64,000 nucleotides of DNA from Chloroflexota bacterium (GCA_016190665.1 JACPQD010000065.1:19341-83340), one strand, 5' to 3'. Shown: positions 51,544 to 61,620, counted from the first letter of the stretch. A program made the numbers and translations. The notes: generated by a model from the letters alone, not told the origin.

Positions 51544-52796
51544 AGTCCGACCTCCTCCGGCCCGGCGATCCTGCCCACAATAGCACTGGCTACGGCCACG
51601 GCTGGGTTGGAGAGATACACCTCGGACTTGGGGCTCCCCATGCGGCCCACGAAGTTGCGGTTGGTGGTGGAGATGCTCTTTTCACCAGCGGCCAGGATAC
51701 CCATATAGCCGCCGAGACACGGCCCGCAGGTGGGGGTGCTCACCACCGCGCCCGCCTCCACAAAGGCCTCGATAAGACCTTCCTTCAGCGCCTCCAGATA
51801 GATGCGCTGGCTGCCCGGGATGACGATGCAGCGCACGCGAGGATGCACCTTCTTGCCCTTAAGCACGCTCGCGGCGACCCGCAGGTCCTCCAGCCGCCCG
51901 TTGGTGCAGCTTCCGATGACAGCCTGATCGATCTCCACGTTGCCCACCTGGCTTATGGGCCTGGTGTTGCTGGGCAGATGCGGGAAGGCCACTTGAGGCT
52001 CAATCTTCGAAGCATCGTATTCGATGACCTTCTCATACCTGGACTCCGGGTCCGGCTCGTAAACGGTGTACTGGCGCTTGGCGCGGCTTTTCACGTATTC
52101 CAGCGTCTTGCCGTCGGCGTAGAAGAGGCCCGCTTTGGCCCCCGCCTCGATGGCCATATTTGCCATGGTGAAGCGGCCGTCCATGGAAAGCTCATCGATA
52201 GCCTCGCCGGTGAACTCCATGGCGGCGTAGAGAGCGCCGTCCACGCCAATGTCGCCGATAGTATGAAGGATCAGGTCTTTGCCGCCCACCCACTTGGCCA
52301 GCCTGCCGTGGAAGACGAACTTCATGGTGGGCGGCACCTTCATCCAGATCTCGCCGGTGGCCATGGCCGAGGCGATGTCCGTCGAGCCCATGCCCGTGGC
52401 GAAGGCGCCGAGGGCGCCATAGGTGCAGGTATGAGAATCCGCGCCTATCACAGCGTCGCCAGGAAGCACGAGCCCCTGCTCCGGCAGCAGGACATGCTCG
52501 ATGCCCATCTGGCCCACCTCATAGTAGATGAGCCCTTGCTCATGAGCGAACTCACGCATCAGCTTCACCTGCTCCGCCGAGGCGATGTCCTTGTTGGGCA
52601 CGAAATGGTCCGGGACCATGACCACCTTCCTGGGGTCAAAGACGCGCCGCACGCCGATGCGTCGGAACTCCGTGATGGCGATGGGGGCGGTGATATCGTT
52701 GGACAAGACCAGGTCGACCCGGGTGCTTATCAAGTCGCCGGGCCAGACGCTCATCCGGCCGCAATGGGCGGCGAGGATTTTCTCAGCTAAGGTCAT
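51540..52796 (-). CDS. leuC: 3-isopropylmalate dehydratase large subunit
   Basis: 418 aa, the archaeal/anaerobe-type LeuC rather than the 470-aa enterobacterial type. The [4Fe-4S] ligands are the Cys of IGSCTNGR and the two of [35 protein letters not shown] is the substrate region. It follows a solo hicB-like gene by 15 bp, which breaks the usual leuA-leuC adjacency. Confidence 0.96.
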   Translation of the reverse strand: MTLAEKILAAHCGRMSVWPGDLISTRVDLVLSNDITAPIAITEFRRIGVRRVFDPRKVVMVPDHFVPNKDIASAEQVKLMREFAHEQGLIYYEVGQMGIEHVLLPEQGLVLPGDAVIGADSHTCTYGALGAFATGMGSTDIASAMATGEIWMKVPPTMKFVFHGRLAKWVGGKDLILHTIGDIGVDGALYAAMEFTGEAIDELSMDGRFTMANMAIEAGAKAGLFYADGKTLEYVKSRAKRQYTVYEPDPESRYEKVIEYDASKIEPQVAFPHLPSNTRPISQVGNVEIDQAVIGSCTNGRLEDLRVAASVLKGKKVHPRVRCIVIPGSQRIYLEALKEGLIEAFVEAGAVVSTPTCGPCLGGYMGILAAGEKSISTTNRNFVGRMGSPKSEVYLSNPAVAVASAIVGRIAGPEEVGL

Positions 52797-52811
52797 AAGA
52801 CTGATGGCTCC

Positions 52812-53036
52812 TCAAGCAGTGGATATCGGGAACTCCTGTCGGATGGCTTCTTTGCCCTCAAGCTCTCGCTCGGCCAGTTGTCGATTTGCCTCGATGACGA
52901 GCGCCACAGCTTCCTTAAGGTTCTCTCGCGCCTCCTCCAAGGTTCTGCCCTGAGTGTTGGCTCCGGGCAACTCTTCAACGAACCCAATCCACCAGTCGCC
53001 CTCTTTCTGGAAGACGGCGGTAAAACGATTCTCCAT
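52812..53036 (-). CDS. HicB-like antitoxin-family protein (solo)
   Basis: 74 aa. FTAVFQKEGDWWIGFVEELPGANTQGRTLEEARENLKEAVALVIEANR is the partly degraded RNase H-like fold of HicB antitoxins. No DNA-binding helix-turn-helix or ribbon domain is seen at its C-terminus, and no HicA (dsRBD-like toxin, about 60-80 aa) is adjacent. It is therefore an orphan HicB. It is inserted between the MNT gene and leuC, all on one strand with short gaps. Confidence 0.85.
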   Translation of the reverse strand: MENRFTAVFQKEGDWWIGFVEELPGANTQGRTLEEARENLKEAVALVIEANRQLAERELEGKEAIRQEFPISTA

Positions 53037-53054
53037 CGCTTTCCCCCCAGCCTT

Positions 53055-53414
53055 TCATTGTCGCGAGAACAGTTCCACCCCTTCACCCAACGCCCTCTTG
53101 ATGAAGAAGTTGTTGTCCTGCAACATCTGCTCTATCTCAGCCTTCGTGTAGGGAAAGACGTCCATGCCTACCGGAAAGCGGTCGGGCATATAGCTTGTCA
53201 TCCGGTCCAGAAAAGGGACATTTGAGTCCCTCAGGATGACTAGCAGATCGACATCGCTGCCAGGCACAGCCTCACCCCGCACCAGCGAACCGAAGACAAC
53301 TACTTCCTCCACCTCGGGATGAGCGCGCGCCAACTCCGCGGCAAAGTCCCGCGTCGCAGCCCACACGCCTTCCTTATCGAAGTAGGTGATCTTCACAGAA
53401 GGCGACAATCGCAT
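53055..53414 (-). CDS. MNT-type minimal nucleotidyltransferase
   Basis: 119 aa from ATG 53414 (MRLSPSVKITYFDKEGVW); 16 further codons upstream are open but lie inside the HEPN gene. The motif is G42-S43-x10-D54-V-D56 (FGSLVRGEAVPGSDVDLLVIL), the metal-binding site of the pol-beta superfamily. It overlaps the HEPN gene by 41 nt. This is the standard HEPN/MNT toxin-antitoxin layout, in which the MNT partner neutralises the HEPN RNase, in some systems by AMPylation. Confidence 0.88.
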   Translation of the reverse strand: MRLSPSVKITYFDKEGVWAATRDFAAELARAHPEVEEVVVFGSLVRGEAVPGSDVDLLVILRDSNVPFLDRMTSYMPDRFPVGMDVFPYTKAEIEQMLQDNNFFIKRALGEGVELFSRQ

Positions 53415-53766
53415 CGGCGTTCTCCAGGGCTCGCTTCGCTTCCGCCTCGGTATAGAGGTCAACGGGCGCTCCAGACGCGTGGGAGTTGGGATAGCGAGTC
53501 ATGATGTAGTGTTTGTCCAGCTCCTTGGCCCTGTCAACCAACTCGCGGCCAACATTGAACTCCTTGGGCAAACTCATCAGGAGAAGAGCCACGACGTGCC
53601 CCCAGGCATCCGCGCCGAGCTTCTGGTAAAGCGCTTTGACCGCTTTCTCCGCCGCCTGCTGGGCGGCGAAGCAGGCCCACTCGAAATGGGCTGACTCGGC
53701 CAAATCGCGCGCTAGCTCCAGGTCGCTCTTCGCCTGCCGCAGCCAGTCCTCGCTCCGCGACGCCAA
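53374..53766 (-). CDS. HEPN-domain protein (putative RNase toxin)
   Basis: 130 aa, all helical. WLRQAKSDLELARDLAESAHFEWACFAAQQAAEKAVKALYQKLG is the HEPN core. The catalytic Rx4H motif is R91-YPNS-H96, without the following x-Tyr that HepT uses as its AMPylation target. It starts 3 bp after the leuA stop, so it is co-transcribed with leucine genes. This is an odd place for a toxin unless expression is tightly coupled to its MNT partner. Confidence 0.87.
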   Translation of the reverse strand: MASRSEDWLRQAKSDLELARDLAESAHFEWACFAAQQAAEKAVKALYQKLGADAWGHVVALLLMSLPKEFNVGRELVDRAKELDKHYIMTRYPNSHASGAPVDLYTEAEAKRALENADAIVAFCEDHLLR

Positions 53767-53769
53767 GGC

Positions 53770-55317
53770 TCACCCCGCTTTTCTCTTGGGTTTCCGTTCC
53801 GGCTCCGGCCCCCTGACCGCCAGCAGACGGTTGAGGGCATTCATGTAAGCCTTGGCTGAGGCGACGATGATGTCGGTGGCCGCGCCGCGGCCGGTATAGG
53901 CCCGGCCCTCGCTCTCGATCCTTATGGTAACCTCACCGATGGCGTCTATGCCTTCGGTGACGGACTTGACGCTGAACTCGGTGAGCTGGTTGGGAACGCC
54001 CACCAGGCGGTTTATGGCCTTGTAGATGGCATCCACCGGGCCCGTGCCCAGGGCCGCGTCCGCCAGAATCTCGCCTTCAGGGCCAATCAGGCGCACCGTG
54101 GCCGTGGGCATGGAGTGGTCGCCGCAGGATACCTGGACGTGGTCAAGCTGATAGGTTTGCGAGGCCGTGCGCATCTCTTCCGCCACCAGCGCCTCCAGGT
54201 CGCGGTCGGTTATCACTTTTTTCTTATCGGCGAGCTGCTTGAAGGCCAGGAAGGACCGGTTCAGCTCCTCGTCGCTGAAGGTGTATCCCAGCTCCTCCAG
54301 CCGGACCTTGAAGGCGTGCCGACCGCTGAGCTTGCCCAGGACCAGGGCGCTCCCCGCCAGGCCCACGTCCTTGGGGTCCATTATCTCATAGGTGATCGAG
54401 GCCTTGAGCACTCCGTCCTGATGAATGCCCGACTCGTGGCGGAAGGCGTTTGACCCCACGATGGCCTTGTTAGGCTGCACCGCGAAGCCGATGAGGTCGC
54501 TCACCAGCCGGCTCGTCTTGTATATCTCCCTGGTGTTGACGCCGGTCGTCGGGCCGTAGAAATCCTTGCGGGTGCGCAGCGCCATGACAATCTCTTCGAG
54601 GGCCGCGTTCCCAGCCCTCTCTCCGATGCCGTTGACGGTGCACTCCACCTGCCTGGCGCCCGCCTGGATGGCCGTCAGGCTGTTGGCCACCGCCAGCCCC
54701 AGATCGTTATGGCAGTGGACGCTGACCACCGCCTTGCGGATGTTGGGCACGTTCTTGAAGATGCCCTCGATAAGCGCTCCAAACTCGCCCGGAGCGGCAT
54801 AGCCGACCGTGTCCGGGATGTTCACTGTCGTTGCCCCGGCCTCGATCACGGCCTCCAGAATCTGGTACAGATAGGCTGGTTCGGTCCGAGAGGCGTCCAT
54901 GGGGGAGAACTCGACGTCCTCCAGGTAACCCTTGGCGCGCGCCACCATGTCGCGAGAGGTCCGGAGGATCTCCTCACGGCTCTTGCGAAGCTGGTGAAAA
55001 AGGTGAATCTCCGAGCTGGAAAGAAAGATGTGGATGCGAGGATGAGCGGCGTCTTTCACCGCGTCCCAGGCGGCGTCCACCGCCTGGGCCTGGGCGTGGG
55101 CCAGCCCGCAGATGACCGGCCCCCGGACCTGAGCGGCGATAGCCCGCACGGCCTCGAAATCACCGGGAGAAGCGATGGGAAAGCCCGCCTCAATCACGTC
55201 CACCCGCAGCTTCTCAAGCTGCCTGGCGATCTCCAGCTTCTCGTCTATGTTGAGGGCCGCCCCCGCCGACTGCTCCCCATCCCGCAGGGTTGTATCGAAG
55301 ACGACGACCTTATCCAT
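53770..55317 (-). CDS. leuA: 2-isopropylmalate synthase
   Basis: 515 aa from ATG 55317, with GGAGG 6 bp upstream. [20 protein letters not shown] is the catalytic Arg-Asp start, [39 protein letters not shown] the metal site, and [15 protein letters not shown] begins the C-terminal leucine-sensing domain (from about 385). It condenses 2-oxoisovalerate with acetyl-CoA, with expected feedback inhibition by leucine. Its upstream side holds the REP array. Confidence 0.97.
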   Translation of the reverse strand: MDKVVVFDTTLRDGEQSAGAALNIDEKLEIARQLEKLRVDVIEAGFPIASPGDFEAVRAIAAQVRGPVICGLAHAQAQAVDAAWDAVKDAAHPRIHIFLSSSEIHLFHQLRKSREEILRTSRDMVARAKGYLEDVEFSPMDASRTEPAYLYQILEAVIEAGATTVNIPDTVGYAAPGEFGALIEGIFKNVPNIRKAVVSVHCHNDLGLAVANSLTAIQAGARQVECTVNGIGERAGNAALEEIVMALRTRKDFYGPTTGVNTREIYKTSRLVSDLIGFAVQPNKAIVGSNAFRHESGIHQDGVLKASITYEIMDPKDVGLAGSALVLGKLSGRHAFKVRLEELGYTFSDEELNRSFLAFKQLADKKKVITDRDLEALVAEEMRTASQTYQLDHVQVSCGDHSMPTATVRLIGPEGEILADAALGTGPVDAIYKAINRLVGVPNQLTEFSVKSVTEGIDAIGEVTIRIESEGRAYTGRGAATDIIVASAKAYMNALNRLLAVRGPEPERKPKRKAG

Positions 55318-55380
55318 GGCGAACCTCCACAACTAGGAACAAACGTGCCGCTCCCGCGTGCCCACCAGGCTCTTTCCTCC

Positions 55381-55690
55381 ACCGCGCACTAAAGTACGGG
55401 GTATATCGGTGTTCATCGTTTGCGCGGCTTTGCATCTTCATGACGCTTGTCTACCGCGCACTAAAGTACGCGGTATATCAGCTTTCGTGTTCTCCTGCGC
55501 CCGCTATGTTCGCAGCGCTTCTCTACCGCGCACCAAAGTACGCGGTATCTCAGCTTTCGTGTTCTCCTGCGCCCTCTGTGTTCAGGCGCTTCTCGACCGC
55601 GCACTAAAGTACGCGGTATGTCGGTGTTCATCGTCTTCGCGGCTTTGCATCTTCATGACGCTTGTCTACCGCGCACTGAAGTACGCGGTA
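55381..55690. repeat. Left REP array: five palindromes in tandem
   Basis: Five copies of TACCGCGCACT-NA-AGTACGCGGTA begin at about 55381, 55452, 55524, 55595 and 55667, a regular 71-72 bp period. The spacers fall into two types in the order A-B-B-A: TCGGTGTTCATCGT... after copies 1 and 4, and TCAGCTTTCGTGTTCTCC... after copies 2 and 3. Each palindrome can fold into a hairpin with one C/A mismatch. They lie between leuA and the transposase gene. Apparent ORFs across this stretch are repeat artefacts. Confidence 0.92.
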
Positions 55691-55743
55691 TGTCAGTGTT
55701 CACCCTCTTCAGGCGTCTTGCTGTCCCCCACAAAGCAGGCTCG

Positions 55744-56133
55744 TCATCTTTCATACTTCTCGGGCCGGTCACTCTGTGTTCTGATATACTCCGCGACATC
55801 GTTGATGGCCTCCTCTGGCACAGGTTTGAAAGCGTAATGCCTTTGCCAGAAATTGTTGACGTGCGCATCGAGTTTGATTTCCGGGAACTTCTCGAAGACC
55901 GCCTTGGAAGATATTCCTTTCAGCGCTTGCATGACTTTAGGCAGGCTGGCGAGTTCTGTTCTGACCATGATGTGCACATGATCTACCATCGTCTCGCAGG
56001 CCAGAAGGTCGATTCCCTTGCTGCGGGCTGTCTCCCGCAGAACATTCTTGACTGCTTCCGGGATCTCACCTTGGAGCAGCCATTTCCTTCGCTTTGTGGC
56101 GAACCAAACGTGGTAGAGAATTTTGTCCGCCAT
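55744..56133 (-). mobile_element. REP-associated tyrosine transposase (RAYT, IS200/IS605 Y1 type)
   Basis: 129 aa. The HUH motif is in MVDHVHIMVRTE (His-hydrophobic-His), the start ILYHVWFATKRRKWLL is typical of TnpA/RAYT, and the catalytic Tyr lies in NDVAEYIRTQ, with the conserved Gln three residues on. FWQRHYAFKPV precedes it. The gene is intact and single in the window. It is flanked by REP palindromes in opposite orientations on its two sides, the defining layout of RAYT/REP systems, where the enzyme cuts single-stranded REP hairpins. It inserted between ilvC and leuA without destroying either. Confidence 0.9.
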
Positions 56134-56161
56134 CTTGACGCCCTTGCACCGACGAACTCTC

Positions 56162-56349
56162 TATCCCGCGTACTTCAGTGCGCGGTAGCAAGAGGCAACC
56201 TTTGCGCCCATCGTTCGCCGCATCATCTGTCAGAGTCGTCTCTATCCCGCGTACTTCAGTGCGCGGTAGCAAAAGGCAACCTTTGCGCCCAACGTTCACC
56301 GCCTCATCTGCCAGAGTTGTCTCTATCCCGCGTACTTCAGTGCGCGGTA
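56162..56349. repeat. Right REP array: three palindromes in tandem
   Basis: Three copies of TATCCCGCGTACTTCAGTGC-GCGGTA start at 56162, 56243 and 56324, an 81-bp period. The spacers are nearly identical (GCAAGAGGCAACCTTTGCGC...). The reverse complement matches the left array, so the two arrays point at each other across the transposase gene. Confidence 0.92.
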
Positions 56350-56390
56350 TTCAGACGTCCTCCGCCTATCCCGTTGTACTATGCGCCAAT

Positions 56391-56606
56391 TTACGCTTCC
56401 GGAACATCGAACTCCAGGACCTTGCCGGTCTGCGCATCTAATTTTATCGTGCCTATCTTCGTTTTCAAGGCCCCAACATCAACCTGTACAAGCCAGATGC
56501 CGTCCTCCCTGACCGCTTTCATGGGTCGCGCCCATGGATGGTATTTCTTGAGAAAAGACAGCGCCTTGCTCGTCGCTTCCTCGGCCGATTTCAGCCCGCC
56601 TGACAT
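56391..56606 (-). CDS. Small PepSY-like protein of unknown role
   Basis: 71 aa. SAEEATSKALSFLKKYHPWARPMKAVREDGIWLVQVDVGALKTKIGTIKLDAQTGKVLEFDVPEA looks like a single PepSY-type alpha-beta unit (helix, then strands, ending in the usual IKLDAQTGKVLEF). There is no signal peptide. GAGG lies 8 bp before the ATG. It sits 18 bp after the ilvC stop, on the same strand, so it is probably the last gene before the REP array. Function unknown. Confidence 0.6.
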   Translation of the reverse strand: MSGGLKSAEEATSKALSFLKKYHPWARPMKAVREDGIWLVQVDVGALKTKIGTIKLDAQTGKVLEFDVPEA

Positions 56607-56624
56607 GTCAGTTGCCTCGTTGCC

Positions 56625-57620
56625 CTACTTCGGGTTCAGCCAGGGCATCATGGCGCGCAGCTTCTTGCCGACAGCCTCAATCTGGTGACCAGCAGCCTGA
56701 CGCTTCAGGGCGTTGTAGACGGGCCGCCCCGCCTGGTTCTCCAGGATCCACTCGCGGGCGAAGGTGCCATCCTGGATCGCCTCCAGTATCTCGGCCATTT
56801 CCTCCTTGACGCTGTCGTTAATGATCCGCGGCCCGGAGACGTAGTCTCCGTACTCGGCGGTATCGGAGATGGAATAGCGCATGTAGTTGAACCCGCCCTG
56901 GTAAATGAGGTCGACGATCAGCTTCAACTCGTGGAGGCACTCAAAATAGGCGATTTCCGGCTGATAGCCGGCGTTCACCAGGGTCTCGAATCCGGCCTTG
57001 ATCAGGGAAGTCACGCCGCCGCAGAGCACCGCCTGCTCTCCGAACAAGTCGGTCTCCGTTTCCTCGGCAAAAGTGGTCTCCAGGACGCCGGCCCGGGTGG
57101 CGCCAAGGCCCTTGGCATAGGCCAGGGCGATGTTCTTCGCGTTCTTCGAGACATCCTGGTAAACAGCGATGAGGGCTGGAGTGCCGACGCCTTCCTTGTA
57201 GAGCTCGCGCACGCGGTGGCCAGGCGCCTTGGGCGCCGCCATAATGACGTCAACGAAGGGCGGCGGAACAATCTGACCATAATGAATATTGAAACCGTGC
57301 GCGAAGACGAGGACGTTGCCCTTCTTGAGGCCCTTTTCGATGGAGCTGTAGTAGACCTGCTTGTGCAACTGGTCCGGGACCAACATCACGACTATGTCGG
57401 CGGCCTTGCCGACTTCCTCAGCGGTGGCGACTTTCAGGCCCGCTTTCGCCGCGGCCTTCCAGGGCTCGCTGCCGGGTATCTCGCCCACCATCACCTCGCA
57501 GCCGCTCTCCTTGAGATTCAAGGCATGGGCGTGGCCTTGACTGCCGTACCCGATAACGCCGATAATCTTGCCCTTAAGGAGGCCCAGGTCCGCGTCCTTG
57601 TCATAGTAGACTTTTGCCAT
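56625..57620 (-). CDS. ilvC: Ketol-acid reductoisomerase (class I)
   Basis: 331 aa. [36 protein letters not shown] is the Rossmann region, and [31 protein letters not shown] is the knotted domain with the metal-binding Asp/Glu. It converts acetolactate or acetohydroxybutyrate to the dihydroxy acid. The cofactor loop reads GEIPGSEPW. It lacks the Arg and the second Ser that usually grip the NADPH phosphate and has acidic residues instead, so NADH use is possible. It follows ilvN by 5 bp. Confidence 0.97.
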   Translation of the reverse strand: MAKVYYDKDADLGLLKGKIIGVIGYGSQGHAHALNLKESGCEVMVGEIPGSEPWKAAAKAGLKVATAEEVGKAADIVVMLVPDQLHKQVYYSSIEKGLKKGNVLVFAHGFNIHYGQIVPPPFVDVIMAAPKAPGHRVRELYKEGVGTPALIAVYQDVSKNAKNIALAYAKGLGATRAGVLETTFAEETETDLFGEQAVLCGGVTSLIKAGFETLVNAGYQPEIAYFECLHELKLIVDLIYQGGFNYMRYSISDTAEYGDYVSGPRIINDSVKEEMAEILEAIQDGTFAREWILENQAGRPVYNALKRQAAGHQIEAVGKKLRAMMPWLNPK

Positions 57621-57625
57621 CTGTC

Positions 57626-58210
57626 CTATCCTTTCTTTCTTCCTGGAATCCCTGGCGCAGCCTTCGGCCGTTGCGGACCGACCCTGGCTGACTGCGTCGA
57701 CTCTTCTTCGAGAGATGCGGCTCCCGACATTCCCCTGACCAGAGAAACCCGCCCGGTTCGGGCTATTTCCTTGATGCCGAAGCCCTTGAGGAGCTGCAGC
57801 AGGGAGTTAATCTTTTCCTCGTCGCCGGTCACTTCAATAATGATGGAGTCCGGCGATACGTCGATTATGTTGGCCCGGAAGACGTCCACAATTTGAATGA
57901 TCTCGCCCCGCGTGGAGGCGGTCGCTTTGACCTTGATGAGCGCCAGCTCTCGCGCCACCATCTCCTCCGCAGTGATGTCGGAGACCTTCACGGCCTCGAT
58001 GAGCTTATACAATTGCTTGGTTACTTGCTCCACCGCCGTGTTGGCGCCATCGACGACTATCGTCATTCGGGAGACGTCGGGCATGTCAGTGTGCCCGACG
58101 GCAATGCTCTCGATGTTGAAGTTGCGGCGGCGGAAAAGGCTGGCGACCCGATTAAGGACGCCCGGCCTGTTCTCCACCAGAGCCACTATGGTGTGTTTCG
58201 GCGCGGCCAT
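57626..58210 (-). CDS. ilvN: Acetolactate synthase small (regulatory) subunit
   Basis: 194 aa. The N-terminal ACT domain ([36 protein letters not shown], 9-85) binds valine as feedback effector, and the C-terminal ALS_ss domain follows (86-160). An extra Arg/Pro/Lys-rich tail of about 30 residues ends the protein. Its start overlaps the end of ilvB by 25 nt, so the two subunits are co-translated. Confidence 0.96.
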   Translation of the reverse strand: MAAPKHTIVALVENRPGVLNRVASLFRRRNFNIESIAVGHTDMPDVSRMTIVVDGANTAVEQVTKQLYKLIEAVKVSDITAEEMVARELALIKVKATASTRGEIIQIVDVFRANIIDVSPDSIIIEVTGDEEKINSLLQLLKGFGIKEIARTGRVSLVRGMSGAASLEEESTQSARVGPQRPKAAPGIPGRKKG

Positions 58211-59895
58211 ACTGAGACCTCTTTCTTCGGCGCCTCCATGACGTCGGCGAGCGAGGCGCCGGGGGCCACCATCGGATAGACGTTCTCCTCCGGTTCCACC
58301 ACAAAATCGATAATGAAAGGCCCGGGGTGGTCCATGGCCGTCCGGACGGCGGCCTCCACCTGGGCCTTGTCGGTGACCCTCATGGCTGCTATGCCATAGG
58401 CGTCGGCTACCTTGACGAAATCGGGATTGTAGAGCGGCGTCCCGACGTAATTACGCTTATAGAAAAGCTCCTGCCACTGCCGCACCATGCCCAGGAAGCC
58501 GTTATTAAGGATGGCCAGCTTCACCGCCGCCTTCTCCTGCACAATGGTGGCCAGCTCCTGGATGGTCATCTGGAAGCCGCCGTCGCCGCAGATAGCCCAG
58601 ACGGTCTCGTGGGGACAGCCTATCTTAGCCCCCAGGGCCGCCGGCAGCTCAAAGCCCATGGTGCCTAGGCCGCCGGAGGAGATGAAACTGTTGGGCTTAT
58701 CGTAGAAAAAGTGCTGGGCGGCCCACATCTGGTTCTGGCCCACGCCGGTGACGATGATGGCATCGCCCCTGGTGACCTCGTGAATCTTATGGACCACATA
58801 CTGGGGGATAAGCTTGTCCGTCTCCCGCACCGTCGTCGAGGGGTGCTCAAGACGCCACTGCTCCAGTTGCTTCACCCACTCGAGATGCGTCTGAGGCGAT
58901 ATCTCCCGGTTCAGCGCCAGCAGGACCTGCTTCACGTCCCCGACTATAGGAACGTTCACGCGGATGTTCTTTCCAATCTCCGCTGGATCGATATCGATAT
59001 GAATAATCTGGGCATGCGGTGCGAAGGCGCTTACCTTGCCCGTGGCCCGGTCGTCGAACCGCATGCCGATGGCTATGATCAGGTCAGACTTGTCCACCGC
59101 CATATTGGCGTAGGCCATGCCGTGCATGCCGAGCATGCCAAAGCCCAGCACATGGCTGTCCGGGAAGGAGCCGATCCCCAGAAGCGTGTTGATGACGGGT
59201 ATCTGTGCTTTCTCGGCCAGCTCCCTCAGCTCCTCATAGGCCCTGGAGATTATCACGCCGCGGCCGGCCAGGATGACAGGCCGCTTGGCCTCGTGAATCA
59301 GCTTCGCCGCCTTCTTTATCTGGGAGGGATGCCCATAGATGGTGGGCCTGTAGCTCCGCAGATTGACGCTGTCAGGATACTGGAAGTTGGCCTCCTCCAC
59401 GAAAACGTCCCGAGGGATGTCGATCAGCACCGGGCCCGGCCTGCCGGTCCTGGCGAGGTAAAAGGCCTCTTTCACCGTGTGCGCGATTTCGGCAGCGTCC
59501 ATGACCAGGTAGTTGTGCTTGGTGATCGGCACCGTTATCCCAGTTATGTCAACTTCTTGGAAGGCGTCCTTGCCGATGAAGGGGCGCGCCACCTGCCCGG
59601 TTATGGCCACTATGGGAGAGGAATCGAGATGAGCGTTGGCTATCCCGGTGACCAGATTAGTCGCCCCCGGGCCCGAGGTGGCCAGGCATACGCCCACCTT
59701 CCCCGTGGCCCTGGCGTAGCCATCGGCGGCGTGAGCCGCTCCCTGCTCGTGGCGGACCAGGATATGCCGCAGCTCAGGGAACTGGGGCAGAACGTCGTAG
59801 AGAGGAAGGACAACCCCGCCGGGGAAACCGAAGATAACCTCTACACCTTCCCGCTTTAAGCTCTCGCAGACTATGCGCGCCCCGTTCAAGCGCAT
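58186..59895 (-). CDS. ilvB: Acetolactate synthase large (catalytic) subunit
   Basis: 569 aa. The ThDP glutamate is in LRHILVRHEQGAAHAADGYARATGK (near residue 50). A central FAD-binding domain follows, and the C-terminal ThDP motif is GDGGFQMTIQELATIVQEKAAVKLAILNN. It condenses two pyruvates, or pyruvate plus 2-oxobutanoate. AGAGGTGAT stands 7 bp before the ATG. It follows ilvD by 10 bp. The enzyme draws on CimA-derived 2-oxobutanoate for isoleucine, as no threonine deaminase gene is seen here. Confidence 0.97.
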   Translation of the reverse strand: MRLNGARIVCESLKREGVEVIFGFPGGVVLPLYDVLPQFPELRHILVRHEQGAAHAADGYARATGKVGVCLATSGPGATNLVTGIANAHLDSSPIVAITGQVARPFIGKDAFQEVDITGITVPITKHNYLVMDAAEIAHTVKEAFYLARTGRPGPVLIDIPRDVFVEEANFQYPDSVNLRSYRPTIYGHPSQIKKAAKLIHEAKRPVILAGRGVIISRAYEELRELAEKAQIPVINTLLGIGSFPDSHVLGFGMLGMHGMAYANMAVDKSDLIIAIGMRFDDRATGKVSAFAPHAQIIHIDIDPAEIGKNIRVNVPIVGDVKQVLLALNREISPQTHLEWVKQLEQWRLEHPSTTVRETDKLIPQYVVHKIHEVTRGDAIIVTGVGQNQMWAAQHFFYDKPNSFISSGGLGTMGFELPAALGAKIGCPHETVWAICGDGGFQMTIQELATIVQEKAAVKLAILNNGFLGMVRQWQELFYKRNYVGTPLYNPDFVKVADAYGIAAMRVTDKAQVEAAVRTAMDHPGPFIIDFVVEPEENVYPMVAPGASLADVMEAPKKEVSVWPRRNTP

Positions 59896-59905
59896 GGTAT
59901 CACCT

Positions 59906-61561
59906 CTAATCCCTGAAAACCGCCCCCGTGCTGGCTGAGGTCACGTTGGCGATGTAGCGTTTCAAATAGCCGGACTGGACTCTGGGCTCGAAATCGGGCA
60001 GCGTCGCTAGCCTGGCCGCTATCTCCGCATCGCTGAGAGCCACGTCCAGCTTGCGCGCCGGGATGTCTATCTTGACGATATCGCCGTCTCTGAGAGCGCC
60101 AATCGGCCCCCCCGATGCGGCCTCCGGCGAGACATGCCCGATGGCCGACCCTCGGGTGGCGCCGGAGAAGCGCCCATCGGTGATGAGCGCCACTTCCTTG
60201 TCCATGCCCATGCCGCTCAGAAGCGAGGTGGGCGTCAACATCTCCCGCATTCCCGGGCCGCCCTTGGGCCCCTCGTACCGGATAACTACCACGTTACCCG
60301 GCTTGATGGCCTTGTCCAATATCGCCGTGGTTGCCTCCTCCTCAGAGTTGAAGACGCGTGCCGGCCCCTGGTGGACCATCATCTCCGGCGCCACCGCGGC
60401 GCTCTTGACCACGGCCCCTTCTGGAGCCAGATTGCCGAAGAGGATGGATAGGCCGCCTACAGGCGAATAAGGATTGGAGCTGGGACGGATGACGTGGTTG
60501 TCGATGACCCTGGCCCGAGCAATGGTCTCGTCCATCGGGCGCCCCAGGACGGTCATCGCCTGAAGCTCCAGCAGGCCCCTTAGCTCCGACATTACCGCCG
60601 GTATCCCACCCGCCAGGTGAAGGTCCTCCACATGGTGCTCGCCGGAGGGGCTGATCTTGCAGAGGTGCGGTGTGCCCCGGCTTATCTCGTCCACGCTCGG
60701 CAAGGAGAAGGGCACGCCGGCCTCATGGGCCAGGGCCATCAAATGCAAGACGGAGTTGGTGCTGCCACCTAGAGCCATATCGACCACAAAAGCATTGTGA
60801 AGCGATCTCTGAGTGACAATGTCTCTGGGTGTTATGTTCCTTTTCAGCAGCTCGACGACCTGGCTGCCCGCCTCCCGGGCCAGGCGCACCCGCTCGGAAC
60901 TGGTCGCCGGGACCGTGCCGTTGCCGGGAAGGGCTACGCCCAGGGCTTCCATGAGGCAGTTCATGGTGTTAGCGGTGAACAATCCGGCGCAGCTTCCGCA
61001 CCCCGGACAGGCGAGCCTCTCGATCTCCTCCAACTCGGCCTCGGTCATCTCGCCCTTGGTCACCTTGCCCACCGCCAGAAAGACGCTGTTGAGGTCCAAG
61101 GCGGTGTCGCCCATGCGCCCCGCCAGCATGGGCCCGCCGCTGATGAAGATGGACGGCACATTCAGGCGGACCGCCGCCATGAGCATGCCCGGCGTGATCT
61201 TGTCGCAGTTGGTGACGAAGACCAGGGCGTCAAAGGCATGGGCCTCCGCCACCACCTCCACCGAGTCGGCGATAAGCTCGCGGGAGGGGAGGCTGTATTT
61301 CATGCCCCGATGGTTCATGGCGATGCCATCGCAGACGCCAATGGTGCCCACTTCGAAGGGCGTGGCCCTGGCGCTGCGCACGCCGTCGGCCACCGCCTCG
61401 GCTATCTGCCGGAGATGAACGTGTCCCGGAATGACCTCGCTGAAAGAGTTAACGATGCCTACGAAAGGCTGGTTGATCTCTATTTCGCTGCATCCAACGG
61501 CGCGCAACAGCGCCCGGTGTGGAGCGCGCTCGATGCCTCGCTTCACCGCGTCACTTTTCAC
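59906..61561 (-). CDS. ilvD: Dihydroxy-acid dehydratase
   Basis: 551 aa from GTG 61561. AGGAGG lies exactly 6 bp upstream, while the alternative TTG 61576 would run through that ribosome-binding site. [30 protein letters not shown] and [25 protein letters not shown] carry Fe-S cysteines, and [27 protein letters not shown] is the C-terminal signature. It makes the 2-oxo acids for valine/leucine and isoleucine. It is the first gene of the ilv-leu block, behind an attenuator-like leader. Confidence 0.97.
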   Translation of the reverse strand: MKSDAVKRGIERAPHRALLRAVGCSEIEINQPFVGIVNSFSEVIPGHVHLRQIAEAVADGVRSARATPFEVGTIGVCDGIAMNHRGMKYSLPSRELIADSVEVVAEAHAFDALVFVTNCDKITPGMLMAAVRLNVPSIFISGGPMLAGRMGDTALDLNSVFLAVGKVTKGEMTEAELEEIERLACPGCGSCAGLFTANTMNCLMEALGVALPGNGTVPATSSERVRLAREAGSQVVELLKRNITPRDIVTQRSLHNAFVVDMALGGSTNSVLHLMALAHEAGVPFSLPSVDEISRGTPHLCKISPSGEHHVEDLHLAGGIPAVMSELRGLLELQAMTVLGRPMDETIARARVIDNHVIRPSSNPYSPVGGLSILFGNLAPEGAVVKSAAVAPEMMVHQGPARVFNSEEEATTAILDKAIKPGNVVVIRYEGPKGGPGMREMLTPTSLLSGMGMDKEVALITDGRFSGATRGSAIGHVSPEAASGGPIGALRDGDIVKIDIPARKLDVALSDAEIAARLATLPDFEPRVQSGYLKRYIANVTSASTGAVFRD

Positions 61562-61593
61562 CGCATTCCTCCTCAAACGCCAGACTGCGGAGT

Positions 61594-61620
61594 AAAAAAT
61601 ACCGTCCCCGAAAGGGACGG
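61594..61620 (-). terminator. Attenuator-like intrinsic terminator in the ilvD leader
   Basis: On the minus strand CCGTCCC-TTTCG-GGGACGG (61620-61602) is followed by TATTTTTT (61601-61594), a standard terminator ending about 33 nt before the ilvD start. Because the only good promoter lies upstream of it, it must be read through or antiterminated for expression. It therefore looks like an attenuation device. Confidence 0.75.

Noticed and set aside
55381..56349. CRISPR array
   Set aside because: The regular palindromes with about 48-57 bp between them look CRISPR-like, but the spacers are near copies of each other, repeats occur in both orientations and a RAYT transposase sits in the middle. 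No cas genes are near.
55618..56688. Long plus-strand ORF of 356 codons across the REP arrays
   Set aside because: It runs antisense to the transposase and through tandem repeats whose unit length happens to keep a frame open. Its sequence repeats itself and matches no family.
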